From positions 1 to 64,000 of the forward strand of contig CAWEIS010000009.1 in NCBI GenBank assembly GCA_963809205.1: DNA of 64,000 nucleotides. The letters are read 5' to 3'. The notes under the pieces were generated by a model that was given only the letters and a program-made list of their open reading frames with translations, had not been told where the DNA came from and made no database searches. This stretch comes from DATLLN01 sp963809205 (GTDB lineage: Bacteria; Actinomycetota; Thermoleophilia; Gaiellales; JAICJC01). Positions 43,755-56,441 of the stretch are shown here, piece by piece. A program made the position numbers and the translations under genes. The stretch's first letter is position 1, and each line of letters starts with the position of its first letter.

Positions 43755-45025
43755 ATGCCCGAACGCGTGATCATCCTGGGTGGAGGATTCGGCGGGCTCG
43801 GTGCGGCACGCAAGCTGAAGAAGGCGGATGCCGAGGTCGTGTTGATCGACCAGCACGACTACCACACGTTCCAGCCCTTGCTCTATCAGGTTGCCACTGA
43901 TCTGCTCGATGAGGGCGCGGTCGGGCATCCGCTGCGCGACCTCTTCCACGACCAGCCGAATGTCACCGTGCACGAGGCGACGGTCGTCGCTGTCGACGCG
44001 GATGCCCGCCAGGTGCGGTTCGCCGAGATCGCGCCGCTGGCGTACGATCATCTCGTCCTGGCCCTCGGCGCCAACGTCAACTTCTTCGGCGTCGACGGCG
44101 CGGGCGATCACGCGTTCCCGATGTACACGCTGGCGGACGCCATCCGCCTCAAGGATCACATCCTCGAGCGCTGGGAGTCGGCCGACCGCGACCCGGGCCT
44201 GGTGGACGACGGCGTCCTCAACATCGTGATCGTGGGAGGCGGCCCGACAGGCGTCGAGAGCGCCGGTGCCTTGGCTGAGCTGTACCGCAGCGAGTTCGCC
44301 AAGGACTACCCGCACCTGCCACAGGACCGCATCCGCCTGGTGCTGGTCGAAGCCGGGGACGACGTCTTCGCGATGTTCGATTCCAAGATCCGGGAGTACA
44401 CGCGCAAGGCGCTCAAGGAGCGCAGCGTCGAGGTCATGCTGGGCGAGACGGTGGCGGCCGTGACGCCGACCCGAGTGCATCTGGCGTCGGGTGCAACTGA
44501 TCGACGCGCACACGCATGGTCTGGGGCGCCGGGCTGCACGCCAACCCGGTGGGTGCGCAGCTGGGCGTCGAACTCGCACATGGCGGCAGGATCCCGGTCG
44601 ACCCCGATCTGACGGTCCCTGGCCATCCCGAGATTTCAGCCGTCGGGGACATCGCGGCCATAAGGGAAGACGGCGCCGACCGGCCGTTGCCGCAGCTCGG
44701 CTCGGTCGCCCTGCAGTCAGGCGAGCACGCCGGCAAGAACATCGCGTCCCGGATCGCCGGGAAGGACACCAAGCCGTTCCGGTATCACGACAAGGGGACG
44801 ATGGCCACCATCGGCCGGGGCGCTGCCGTCATCCAGACACACCACGGCCGCGCGATCACCGGCGCCCCCGCGTTCCTCGCGTGGGGTGCCGTGCACCTAG
44901 CCCTGCTCTCGACGGGTGAGGACCGGGCGAAAGCGATGATCGACTGGACGTGGGCGGGCTTCTCGCATGAGCGGCCAGGACGAATCAGCGTCAATACCGA
45001 AAAGTCACAATCTGCGGCCCGCTGA
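43755..45025 (+). CDS. Type II NADH dehydrogenase paralogue (two frameshifts)
   Basis: About 420 residues. IILGGGFGGLGAARKLKKAD is the FAD motif, HTFQPLLYQVATDLL the AQxAxQ-neighbour, IVIVGGGPTGVESAGALAEL the NAD motif; then MVWGAGLHANPV, AVGDIAAI and LGSVALQSGEHAGKNI. The C-terminus ends PAFLAWGAVHLALLSTGEDRAKAMIDWTWAGF, less hydrophobic than its neighbour's. Frame changes near 44490 and 44512 (surplus G and C). Followed 32 bp later by glucose-6-phosphate dehydrogenase. Confidence 0.8.
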
Positions 45026-45057
45026 GATCGGCCGCGCAGCGACGAGGAGACACGGCG

Positions 45058-46497
45058 ATGACAACAGGTGCAGCGACCGCCGCCAGGAACCGCCCGGCGG
45101 CCCGCGATGAGCAGCAGCAGGCGGCGGATGTGTTCGTCGATTTCGGAATCACGGGCGACCTCGCCAAGGTGATGACATTCCGGTCGCTCTACCGACTGGA
45201 GCGGCGCGGGCTTCTCAACTGCCCGATCGTCGGCGTCGCCGTCAACGACTGGACGGTCGAGCAGCTTCGCGATCACGCGCGCAAGTGCATCGAGGACACA
45301 GGCGAGCAGGTCGATCCAGCCGTGTTCGACCGGCTGGCCGACCGGCTGTCGTACGTTGAAGGCGACTTTGACGACGCGGCCACATACAGTCGGGTCGCCG
45401 ATGCCATCAAGGGCGCCGAGCACCCGGTTTTCTACCTGGAGATCCCGCCGTTCCTGTTCGGCAAGGTGGTCGAGGGCCTGACCGAGGCGGGCCTCACCGC
45501 GAACGCCCGTGTGGTGGTCGAGAAGCCGTTCGGCCATGACCTGGAGTCGGCGCGGGCACTGGCGGCCGAGTTGCACACCTACATCGACGAGTCCCAGCTC
45601 TACCGGATCGACCACTTCCTGGGGAAGATGGGACTGGTCGAGGTGCTGTTCCTACGCTTCGCGAACACGATGCTGGAGCCGGTCTGGAACCGGAACTACA
45701 TCGAGTCGGTGCAGATCACGATGGCCGAGGAGTTCGGCGTCGAGGACCGCGGCCACTTCTACGACCCGGTCGGCGCGCTGCGGGACGTGGTGGTCAACCA
45801 CATGATGCAGGTCGTTGCCGCGGGCGCGATGGAGGCCCCTTCCGGTGGAGATCCGGCGACGATCAAGAATGCCCAGGTCGCGCTCTGGCGTTCCGTCAGT
45901 GCGGCCGACCCGGCCCACTACGTGCGCGGTCAGTACGACGGGTACCTCGAGACGCCCGGGGTCGAGCCCGGCTCGACCACCGAGACCTACGCCGCTCTGC
46001 GGCTGGAGATCGACAGCTGGCGCTGGTCGGGTGTGCCCTTCTACCTGCGCACCGGTAAGCATCTGCCGGTCACCCAGACCGAGCTGCGACTCGTGTTCAA
46101 ACACCCGCCACGGCTCGGTTTCAACATGTTGGACCGTCGGCCGGAGGCCAACCAGCTGGTGGTCAAGCTCGACCCCAGTACGGGGATCAAGATGATCCTC
46201 GACGCCAAACGGGCGGACCGCGGCGGAGGCTGCGGCGATCGACCTGACGATGGAGTTCGGGGCCGAGGGAGGCGAAGGGCCGACGCCGTACGAGGTGCTG
46301 CTGCATGCGGCGATGGTGGGGGACAGCACGCGGTTCATGCGCCAGGACGGCGTCGAGCAGACCTGGCGGATCATGCAGCCGCTGCTCGACGCTCCACCAC
46401 CGGTGCAGCCTTACGCGAAAGGGTCGTGGGGGCCTGCAGCCGGGGACAAGCTCGTCGCAGGTTACGGCCGGTGGCACGGACCATGGATCGAGGCGTC

Positions 46498-46501
<4 letters not shown>
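45058..46501 (+). CDS. zwf: Glucose-6-phosphate dehydrogenase (one frameshift)
   Basis: About 480 residues; first step of the oxidative pentose phosphate pathway. NADP-binding FGITGDLAKVMTFRSLYRL replaces the usual GASGDLAKRK. EKPFGHDLESARAL and the active-site YRIDHFLGKMGLVEVLFLRFAN are canonical, as is ALRDVVVNHMMQV. Frame change near 46222 (GGACCGCGGCGGAG); removing one G gives RADRAEAAAIDLTMEF and the intact tail GPTPYEVLLHAAM, ending WIEAS-stop. The stop overlaps the GH15 ATG. Confidence 0.85.
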
Positions 46502-48392
<1,891 letters not shown>

Positions 48393-48393
<1 letters not shown>

Positions 48394-49956
48394 TGGACTC
48401 CTACGACGTGATCATCGTTGGCAGCGGCGCCGGTGGCGGGACGCTCGCCGGCCTCCTTGCCCCGTCAGGCAAGCGGATCCTGCTCCTCGAGCGCGGCGAC
48501 TGGCTGCCGCGCGAGCCGCAGAACTGGAGCGCGCAGGACGTGTTCGTGGACAACCGGTACGTCTCGCCGGACACGTGGTATGACGCCTCCGGCAAGCCGT
48601 TCCAGCCACAGATCCACTACAACGTCGGTGGGGCGACCAAACTCTACGGAGCAGCGCTCTACCGGCTGCGGGCCGAGGACTTCGGCGAGCTTCAGCACCA
48701 CGACGGCGTGTCGCCGGCCTGGCCGATCGCCTACGACGAGCTCGAGCCGTACTACACGATGGCCGAGCAGCTGTACGAGGTGCATGGCGCCCGCGGCGAG
48801 GATCCGACGGAGCCGCCGGCCAGCGCGCCCTACCCGTTCCCGGCGGTGTCCCACGAGCCCCGCATCCAGCAGCTGGCCGGACGATCTCGCGGCAGCCGGA
48901 TTCCACGCCGTTCCACGCGCCCATGCGGGGTGCGGCTGCGCGAGTCCGAACATGCCGTACAGCGACTGCGTTCGCTGCACGGAACTGCGACGGCTTTCCC
49001 GTGCGTCGTCCACGGCAAGTCGGACGCCGAGGTGTTCGGCGTGCGGCCGGCGCTGGAGCATCCCAACGTCACGCTGCTGGTCAACGCCCGCGTCGAGCGG
49101 CTGGAGACCGATGCCGGCGGCGGCAGCGTCACCGAGGTCGTCGTCACGCGCGACGGCCAGGAGGAGCGCTACACCGCCGACCTGGTGGTGCTCGCCTGCG
49201 GCGCGGCGAACACGGCCGCGGTGCTGCTCAACTGCCGCCGGCAAATGATCGTCACCCGAACGGGCTGGCGAACGGCTCGGATCAGGTGGGCCGCAACTAC
49301 ATCTTCCATAACAGCCAGGCGGTGCTCGCGTTGTCCCGCGAGGAGAACCCGACCGTCTTCCAGAAGACGCTGGGCGTGAACGACTTCTACTTCGGCGCGG
49401 ACGACGCCGACTTCCCGCTGGGCAACATCCAGATGGTCGGCAAGTCGCAGCCACCGATGTACCGTGGCGAGAAGCCGGGCGAGACCAGGTTCGCGCCACA
49501 CTGGTCGCTGGAGACAGGTGGCCCTGCACGCCGTGGACTTCTGGCTCTCGACCGAAGATCTGCCGCGGCCGGACAACCGGGTGACCGTCGACGGCGAGGG
49601 GCGGATCCACCTCGCGTACACGGCGACCAACGATGAAGCCCAAGCGCCGGCTGTACGAGAAGCTGCGCTCGATGCTCGGCAAGCTGGGCATGCACGAGGA
49701 CCACCTTCTGCACCGGTTCGCGTACATGAAGAACGAGATCCCGGTGGCCGGGGTGGCGCATCAGGCGGGCACGTGCCGGTTCGGCTCCGACCCGGCCACG
49801 TCCGTGCTGAACGAGGACTGCCGCGCCCACGAGGTCGACAACCTGTACGTCGTCGACACCAGCGTCTTCCCCAGCATCGGCGCCGTCAACCCGGCGCTCA
49901 CGGCGATGGCGAACTCGCTGCGGGTGGGCGACCACCTGCTGCAGCGGATGGCCTAG
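48393..49956 (+). CDS. GMC-type FAD oxidoreductase (about ten frameshifts)
   Basis: About 520 residues of a glucose-methanol-choline oxidoreductase. N-terminus DVIIVGSGAGGGTLAGLLAPSG (FAD), then NVGGATKLYGAALYRLRAEDF; middle pieces ADDLAAAGFHA, NMPYSDCVRCT and DAEVFGVRPALEHPNVTLLVNAR; later VGRNYIFHNSQAVLAL, HAVDFWLSTEDLPRPDNRV; C-terminus GTCRFGSDPATSVLNEDC and VFPSIGAVNPALTAMANSLR (GMC C-terminal NP motif). All frame changes go in the same direction, one surplus base each. Too dense for natural decay given intact motifs; read as poor sequence. Confidence 0.7.
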
Positions 49957-50338
49957 AGGTCGTCGAGCAACTCGCCCCGGCCGGTGATCGCCGGCGGGCC
50001 CCAGATCAGCAGCACCGCGTCGGCGGCGCTCTCGTTGCGCACCTGGATCTCGGTGCCCGTCGAGACCCGGCGAACCCGCCCGCCTTCACCTCGACCAGCT
50101 CCGGCGGTTCGCCCAGCGCCAGCGTCACCGTGCCCTCGAGCACGGCGAACACCTCCTCCTGGGCGCCCTCCCGGTGACGCCGCCCGCGGGCACCGGGCGG
50201 GTAGCGCCAGACGGTCGCCCGCGACGACTCGAGGCCGAGCGCCTCGGTCAGGCTGGCCGCATGCCGCGGCGCATCCTGTTCGCGATAGGGTCGCTCGGCG
50301 AACTCCAGCCCGTCGATGTGCGCCGTCCGGTGGGCCAC
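49953..50338 (-). CDS. Cupin domain protein (one frameshift)
   Basis: About 128 residues from GTG 50338 (AHRTAHIDGLEFAERPYREQ). RYPPGARGRRHREGAQEEVFAVLEG carries the cupin ligands. A single missing G near 50080 interrupts the frame; restored, it continues GVRRVSTGTEIQVRNESAADAVLLIWGP and ends LLDDL-stop at 49953. Starts 4 nt after the FAD oxidoreductase stop on the same strand and may act with it. Confidence 0.65.
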
Positions 50339-50342
50339 CGCG

Positions 50343-51745
50343 CTACTTGTCCTCGAGCCCGGACGGGGCCAGCCCGGCGACGGCCACCGCGAGCCGGCTG
50401 GGCCGGCGGCCGGCGGCCTCGGCGCGCTCCTTGCGGTGCACGCCCTCGCGGACGACGTGGGCGCCGAGGAACCGGATCGGCTCCGGCGGGAACGGCGCGA
50501 CGCGCTGGTCGACCAGCGGGTGACGCGCCCAGCTGTCGTCGCGGTCGAGCGCCAGCGATGCCAGGATCCGGCCGCCGATCAGCGACGGCGCGACGCCGTT
50601 GCCGCTCCAGCCGACGCCGTACACGATGTCCGGGTGGCCGCCCAGGTGGCCGAGCAGCGGCAGGCCGGTCGGCGAGCGGTCGATCGGGCCCGACCAGCTG
50701 TGCGTGACCGGGACGTCGGCCAGCTGGGGGTAGGCCAGCCGCAGGTCGTGCTCGACCAGCTCCGCGCGCCGCGCGTCCTCGTCGAACCCGCCGGGGATGC
50801 GGCCGCCGTAGGCGATCCGCCAGCCGCCCTTGCCGAAGGCGATCCGCCCGTCGCGGGTGGTGCGGTAGTAGTCGATCATCTGCTGGCAGTCGGTGATGCA
50901 CTCGCCGCCGGTCCAGCCGATCTCGGCGAGCCGTTCGGGGATCGGCGCGGTGGCCACGATGTCGCTGGAGACGACGACCAGCAGCCGGCGCAGCTCGCGG
51001 ATGCTGGCGCGCCCAGGCGTTGTTGGCGATCACGATCTTGCCCGCCTCGACGGAGCCGCCGCCGGTCTCGACCCGCATCCCGCCGCGGTCGATCCGCCGG
51101 ACGACGGTGTGCTCGTGGATGCGGACGCCCTGCTCGAGCGCGACGCGCCGCAGCCCGCGGACGAGCGCGGCGGGCTGCACGGTGGCCGCCGTCGCGCTCG
51201 AGCACGCCGGCCAGGTGCTGCGGCGATCCCGCGCGCCGTGAGATCTCGTCGGGCGACAGGCGCTCGAACGCGTCGGCGCCCAGCCGCTCCGCCAGCTCGA
51301 CGGTGCCCTCCCAGGCGCCGAGCTGGGCATCCGTGCGCGCCGTCCAGAGCCAGCCGCCGGCCCGGTAGTCGCAGTCGATGCCGTTGGCGCTTGCGAACTC
51401 TCCGAGCTCGGTCACGGCGTCCGAGGACTCGCGGCAGACCTGCAGCGCCCCGGACTCGCCGGCCAGCTTGACCAGCGACGGGAGCTTGGCCCACCAGGAC
51501 AGGGCGAACCCGCCGTTGCGGCCCGATGCGCCGCCGCCGCAGATGTCGGCCTCGAGCACGACGACGTCGAGGTCGGGGGACGACTGCTTGAGGCGAAGCG
51601 CCGTCCACAGGCCGACGTACCCGCCGCCGACGATCGCCACGTCGGCGCTCGCCGGCCCCTCGAGCGGCGCGGCGTCCTCGCGGCCGGCCAGCGCCTCCTC
51701 GAGCCACAGCGAGCGGTGCGGCTCGTTGTTCGCCCCGTTCCTCAC
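50343..51745 (-). CDS. FAD-dependent amine/amino-acid oxidoreductase, DAO family (two frameshifts)
   Basis: About 465 residues. GTG 51745 (RNGANNEPHRSLWLEEALAG), FAD motif VAIVGGGYVGLWTALRLKQS, then CGGGASGRNGGFALSWW as in gamma-glutamylputrescine oxidase and related enzymes. Later GKIVIANNAWAR, IGWTGGECITDCQQMIDYYRTT and the C-terminal VYGVGWSGNGVAPSLIGGRILASL. Frame changes near 51200 and 51010, each one surplus base. An amine such as putrescine or a gamma-glutamyl amine is a plausible substrate. Confidence 0.75.
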
Positions 51746-51920
51746 CCCCGCAGCATGACACCGGCCGGTCGGCCGATGTGCCGCTGGTCGCGATTCCGCA
51801 ATCTGTAACGGTTTTGCAAAGAATCGATCGTGCGTATTCAGTCCCGGCGATGGCGGGCGATTACCGGTGTGACCGGCCAGGAGGGGTCCGGCGGTCATAA
51901 CGGTTCTGAGGGGGTCAGAC

Positions 51921-52121
51921 ATGACGACAGCAATCGCAATCGATCCGGCGTCCGAACTGCAGGAGCTGGTCGAGGAGCGCGACGGAGTCGAGCCCGTCGT
52001 CACCATCGCCGGCGACACCGCGCTGGCGTCGTACCGCTTTGCCCACGAGGTGCGCACCGACGTCTGGGTGCTGCGCGAGGACGGATGGAAGCTTCTCGCC
52101 GTCAACCACTCGATCGGCTAA
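51921..52121 (+). CDS. Short SnoaL/DUF4440-like ORF
   Basis: A 66-residue ORF with GAGGGGG upstream of ATG 51921: IDPASELQELVEERDGVEPV, then IAGDTALASYRFAHEVRTDVWVLREDGWKLLAV. The second half resembles the end of NTF2-like DUF4440 proteins (VWV-x(4)-GW-x-L), but the usual 100+ residues are not present. Either a truncated remnant or a genuine small protein. Confidence 0.45.
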   Translation: MTTAIAIDPASELQELVEERDGVEPVVTIAGDTALASYRFAHEVRTDVWVLREDGWKLLAVNHSIG

Positions 52122-52135
52122 CGAGCAGTACCGCT

Positions 52136-52178
52136 GGGGTCAGGAACCTCTGGCGCGGTGCCAGAGGTTCCTGACCCC
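52136..52178. repeat. Large palindrome (GGGGTCAG family), copy 2
   Basis: Two perfectly complementary 19-bp arms (GGGGTCAGGAACCTCTGGC at 52136-52154 and its complement at 52160-52178) around a 5-nt loop. It lies between two convergent genes, where it could terminate both transcripts, and supplies the last codons and the stop of the minus-strand gene. Shares GGGGTCAG and GACCCCGTTG with 26745-26775. Confidence 0.7.
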
Positions 52179-54190
52179 GTTGGCACCTCTGCGGCCTGGA
52201 GGTGCGCACCGCCAGCTGCGCATCACCTCGTTGACGTGGGCCGCGCCGATCAGCGGCCCGTCCGGCAGCGGCAGCGCGCGCGGGTGGAGGATGAATGGCT
52301 CGGTCTGCGGCCCCCCGATGCCCCCGTGGAACGAGATCAGCTCCTCGAACGCGCAGCCCTCGTCCAGGTCGGGGTCGTAGAAGCTGCCGACCATGATGTC
52401 GGCGACGTGCTCGAAGCCGTCCGTGCGCAACAGATGCTGCGCCGCCGTCGGTGAGAACGCGGCCAGCGGGTCGTCGCCCTCGAGGTGCCCGGATCTCCAG
52501 GTGGAGGACGCCGCCCGCGCCCATCGCCAGAGCCCCCTGCTCCTGGGAGCGCACCAGGATCCACCCGACGTGCGGATGCGCGCGGAGCGCGGGGATCAGC
52601 TCGGGATGGCGGGCGTCGATCTCTTCGCGGGTCAGCCGGCGAGGCTCGTCCATCAGGTAGACGAGGCCCAGGTTGCCGGAGCCCGAGCACGACCACGCTC
52701 TTGCCGCTGACGTCCTTCTTGTCGTGCTTGGCGGCCGCCTTCTCGGCGTCCCGCCCGGTGGCCTCGCCGATCGCGTGGCCGACCATCGACTGCTGCTCGT
52801 CGCCGTCGGCGATCTCCATCACGTCGCCGCCCGACAGCGAGCGCTCGACCAGATCGTCCAGGCCGTAGCCGTTGCGTTGCTTGAAGGTCGCCCCCTGCGT
52901 CTGCCCGTGGTCGGACAGGACGACGATCTCGTACGGGCGGGGCGCGTAGCGTCGGGCCTTCTCGATGCGGCCGAACTGGGCGTCCAGCTTGCGCAGCGCC
53001 TCGAGCGTGTCCGCCCGTTCCAGGCCGGAGTGGTGGGCAACCTCGTCGTAGCTCGAGAACGTGGCGTAGACGGCGGGCCGGCCGGCCATCATGTCGGACA
53101 GCACGCCGTATACGATCAGATCGCGGACGACGACGCATAGCCCGGCGCGGATGAACGGGTACTCGCCGCCGCGATGGCCGCGTGGACGCACGTCTCGGCG
53201 GATCGACCGCAGGTTCGCAACCCATTCCAGGATCAGCTCCCAGCCGAACAGCACCAGCACCCGGGTGACGTTGAAGCCGTTGGCGAAGAACGCCCGGTAG
53301 CCGGGGTTCGCGCCCTTCTCGGCGTTGATCCGGCTGACCGTCAGGATCACCTCGTCCGCCTCGCCCGACAACAGGTTGCCGCGGCTGGCTCCGCCGTCGC
53401 GCAGCAGGCCCTTCCCGCTGGTGTGGCGGCGCTCGATCTCCTCGCAGTCGTCGGGCGCCGAGCACGTCATCAGCCGGCCGGTCTCCTTCTCGACCCAGCG
53501 GAAGGCGGGGATGTCCTCATTCGAGCCGAGCAGGATCCCGGCCTGGCTTGCGCCGGTCTGGGACGACAGGTCGGTCTCCCAGCCGGTCAGCTTGTAGCCA
53601 TCCTCGGCCACCCAGCGGGCCATGTTGGGGGCATTCCCGTCGCGCATCGCCCGGCGCAGGATGGGCAGGCCGAGGCCATCGATCTCGAGGTAGATGATGC
53701 CCGGCTCGTCGGTCTTCTGCCGGCCGCCGCTGCGCCGCGCGACGCGCTGGATGACGCGGAACGAGTACTCGCTGTCGTCGTCGACGCCGGCGCCGATCTC
53801 GATCACCAGGCTGACCGCCGATGCCACCAGCGCGACCACCAGGGCGACGCCGAACCCCGAAACGTGCAGGTCTCCCTCCGTGATGCTGTCCGCCGCCATC
53901 AGCATCAGCGCGTCCAGCACGAGCACGGAGAGGAATCCGGTGACAAGCGTGAACGGCAGCCGCAGCGCCGCCACCAACGGGGGCAGGATCGCATTCAACA
54001 CTGCGATCACCGCGGCCGCGAACAGTGCGCTCCAGAAGTTGCGGACGTCGGCGCCCGGGACGATCCACGTTGCGACCAGCAGCGCGATCGCCGACACGAT
54101 CCACTGCAGCACCAGGTGCGGCGCCCGCAGCCGCGGTTGCTCCGCACGCCATGTCACCGCGTGGGCGTAGGTTGGCTGTTCGGTCGCCAC
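52140..54190 (-). CDS. Holin-like membrane domain fused to alkaline-phosphatase-type phosphodiesterase (two frameshifts)
   Basis: About 680 residues from GTG 54190 (ATEQPTYAHAVTW). Residues 25-150 hold four TM helices of the phage-holin-4 type (LVLQWIVSAIALLVATWIVPG, FAAAVIAVLNAILPPLVAAL). The remainder is a type I phosphodiesterase/nucleotide pyrophosphatase-like domain: IIYLEIDGLGLPILRRAM (metal Asp), TGASQAGILLG, VYATFSSYDEVAHHSG and VVLSDHGQTQGATF (metal ligands D and H). Frame changes near 52680 and 52490, one surplus base each. The substrate is unknown; it may act on lipid or cell-wall phosphates. Confidence 0.75.
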
Positions 54191-54229
54191 GCTGCGATTC
54201 TCTCGCAAATGGCGATCCGATGCGTTGTC

Positions 54230-56044
54230 CTACGCGGCGGTGCGCTCGCGCTCGCGCAGCCAGCGCACCAGGTCGGGCGATGACCGTGGCCGGGACAGCA
54301 CGAACCCCTGGATCTCGTCACAGCCCAGATCTCCCAGGCGCTCCCAGGCCTCGAGCGTCTCCACGCCCTCGGCGATCACCCGCAGGCCCAGGTTGTGGGC
54401 CAGGTCGACGATCGCCTGCACGATCTTCATGTCCTGCGAGTCGCTGGTCATGTTGAAGACGAACGCCTGGTCGATCTTCAGCGCCTGCACCGGCAGCCGC
54501 TTCAGGTAGGCGAGGGAGGAGTAGCCGCTGCCGAAGTCGTCGATCGCCGCCGCGACGCCGAGGTCGCCGATCCGCGAGACGATCTCCTGCGAGCGCGTGG
54601 GGTCGGCCATCAGGACGCTCTCGGTGATCTCGACCACCAGCAGCGAGGGATCGAGGCCGGCGCGGTCGATGGTGCGCGCGATCTGCGACGGCAGGTCGGC
54701 GTCGATCAGGTCGCGGGTCGAGAGGTTGACCGACACGGGCAGCCGGATGCCGTCCTCGTCCAGCCACCGCTTGCACTGGCCGACCGCCTGCTCGAGCACC
54801 CACATGGTCAGCAGCCGGATCAGCCCGCTGCGCTCGGCGAGCGGGATGAACTGGTCGGGTGGGATCCGGCCGCGCTCGGGATGCTCCCAGCGGACGAGCG
54901 CCTCGACGCCGCAGATACCGCCGCGCAGCTCTGCCTGCGGTTGGTACTCCAGCGTCAGCTCGCCGGCCTCGATGCCCCGCCGCAGGTCGGCGGCCAGCGC
55001 CAGCCGCGATGTGTGCTGTTGCTCGCGCCCGACGTCGTGCACCTCGACCCCTGTGCGGTTGCGCTTCGCGACGTACATGGCCGTGTCCGCCTGCTTGAGC
55101 AAGGTCTCGAAGTCCGGCGCGTGGTCGGGGCAGACGGCGACGCCGATGCTGGCATCGAGCTGCAGCATCATCCCGTCGATCGCGAACGGCCGCTCGAGCA
55201 GCCGGCCGATGGCGTTGGCGATGACGCCCGCGCCCTCCAGCCCGACCGGCGCCAGCACGGCGAACTCGTCGCCGCCCAGCCGTGCCAGCATCGCGCCGTT
55301 GGGCATCTCCGGCTCCAGCCGGGCGGTCAGCGCACGCAGCAGCGAGTCGCCGCTGAAGTGCCCGAGGTTGTCATTGACCTCCTTGAACTCGTCGAGGTCG
55401 AACAGCAGCAGGGACACCCGCTCGGAGTCGCGCCGGCGGATGATCGCCGACTCGGCCGTCTCCCGCAGGAGCATCCGGTTCGGCAGCCCGGTCAGCGGGT
55501 CGTAGCGGGCGACGGCGGCCTCGACGGCGGCGGGCGTTCCGGGAGGCGTCCGCCGCACGCGCGGCGCCGCCGGTCGGCGCAACGGGGGCAATCCGACCGC
55601 GCCCAGCAGCAGTGCGACCAGCAGCGCGGCGCCGCCCCCGAGCAGCCAGAGCGGCGGGCCCCCACCGGACGCCGCCGGCCCGGCGAGCACGCCGACGCGG
55701 GCGGCGCCGCCCCAGCTCCGCACCGCGATCCTGCTGTCCCCGGGGCCGCCGCGGGTGGCGGCGATCAGCGGCCGCGGGACGACCCTGGTCCGTCCGGCGA
55801 CCCCGCCCCCGGCGTCGATGATCACCACGCTCACCCCGTCCCGGGCGGCGGTCGTGCGCGCCTCCCGGATGATCGCGCGCCGCTGCCGCGGCGTGGCGTG
55901 AACGAGCCGCCCGGCGATCGAGTCGGCGAGGTGCGCGGCGGCGTCAGGTCGCCGGGTGCCGGCCATGCGGCTGCCCGCCGCGAGGCCGAGGGCCGTCGCG
56001 CACACGAGTGCCGCCGTGAGCAGGAGACGAACGCGGGTTGTCAT
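54230..56044 (-). CDS. GGDEF-EAL cyclic-di-GMP enzyme
   Basis: About 604 residues from ATG 56044 (GTG 56080 possible). N-terminal TM helix VRLLLTAALVCATALGLAAG, an extracytoplasmic region, second TM LWLLGGGAALLVALLLGAVGL, then GGDEF (RYDPLTGLPNRMLL, FDLDEFKEVND, LARLGGDEFAVL: intact A-site) and EAL (CGVEALVRWEHPERG, VEITESVLM, IDDFGSGYSSLAYLK, KIDQAFV, VIAEGVET: intact). Both activities could be functional. Confidence 0.9.
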   Translation of the reverse strand: MTTRVRLLLTAALVCATALGLAAGSRMAGTRRPDAAAHLADSIAGRLVHATPRQRRAIIREARTTAARDGVSVVIIDAGGGVAGRTRVVPRPLIAATRGGPGDSRIAVRSWGGAARVGVLAGPAASGGGPPLWLLGGGAALLVALLLGAVGLPPLRRPAAPRVRRTPPGTPAAVEAAVARYDPLTGLPNRMLLRETAESAIIRRRDSERVSLLLFDLDEFKEVNDNLGHFSGDSLLRALTARLEPEMPNGAMLARLGGDEFAVLAPVGLEGAGVIANAIGRLLERPFAIDGMMLQLDASIGVAVCPDHAPDFETLLKQADTAMYVAKRNRTGVEVHDVGREQQHTSRLALAADLRRGIEAGELTLEYQPQAELRGGICGVEALVRWEHPERGRIPPDQFIPLAERSGLIRLLTMWVLEQAVGQCKRWLDEDGIRLPVSVNLSTRDLIDADLPSQIARTIDRAGLDPSLLVVEITESVLMADPTRSQEIVSRIGDLGVAAAIDDFGSGYSSLAYLKRLPVQALKIDQAFVFNMTSDSQDMKIVQAIVDLAHNLGLRVIAEGVETLEAWERLGDLGCDEIQGFVLSRPRSSPDLVRWLRERERTAA

Positions 56045-56119
56045 CGGGGAGCTGAGACGCGAAGACGACTCCCTCTCCACATCGGCAGAATTCCCGCTCT
56101 GGTTGAGGGCTTGCGCCCG

Positions 56120-56434
56120 TCAGTCGAAGACCCGGCGCCCCTTACGCACCGACCGCACAGGCGCGGTCTCGAAGGCGACGGAGGCTGCGCGGACGCAGCG
56201 CGTGAGATCACCGTACAGCTCGTCCAGGGAGATGCCGAAGGCGGCGGCCACCTTCCCCGCCGTGCGGAGCGTCGGCTCGGAGTGCGAGTTGAGGATGTTC
56301 GCGAGGCCGGTGGGGGAGATCCCGATGTATGCGGCGAGCTCCGCCCGGCGCAGGTCGTGCATGCCGATCAGATGTCGCAGGTTCCGCCCTGCCTGGCTGG
56401 TGTGGCGGCCAAGCGGCCGAGCGGACTGATCCAT
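56120..56434 (-). CDS. XRE-family DNA-binding protein
   Basis: A 104-residue protein from ATG 56434 (MDQSARPLGRHTSQAGRNLR). HTH in RRAELAAYIGISPTGLANILN, then EPTLRTAGKVAAAFGISLDELYG. Preceded by a good sigma-70 type promoter and a perfect palindrome overlapping its -35, suggesting autoregulation. Divergent from the pst operon (about 380 bp apart), so possibly its regulator; that is inference. Confidence 0.75.
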   Translation of the reverse strand: MDQSARPLGRHTSQAGRNLRHLIGMHDLRRAELAAYIGISPTGLANILNSHSEPTLRTAGKVAAAFGISLDELYGDLTRCVRAASVAFETAPVRSVRKGRRVFD

Positions 56435-56441
56435 CCGACCG

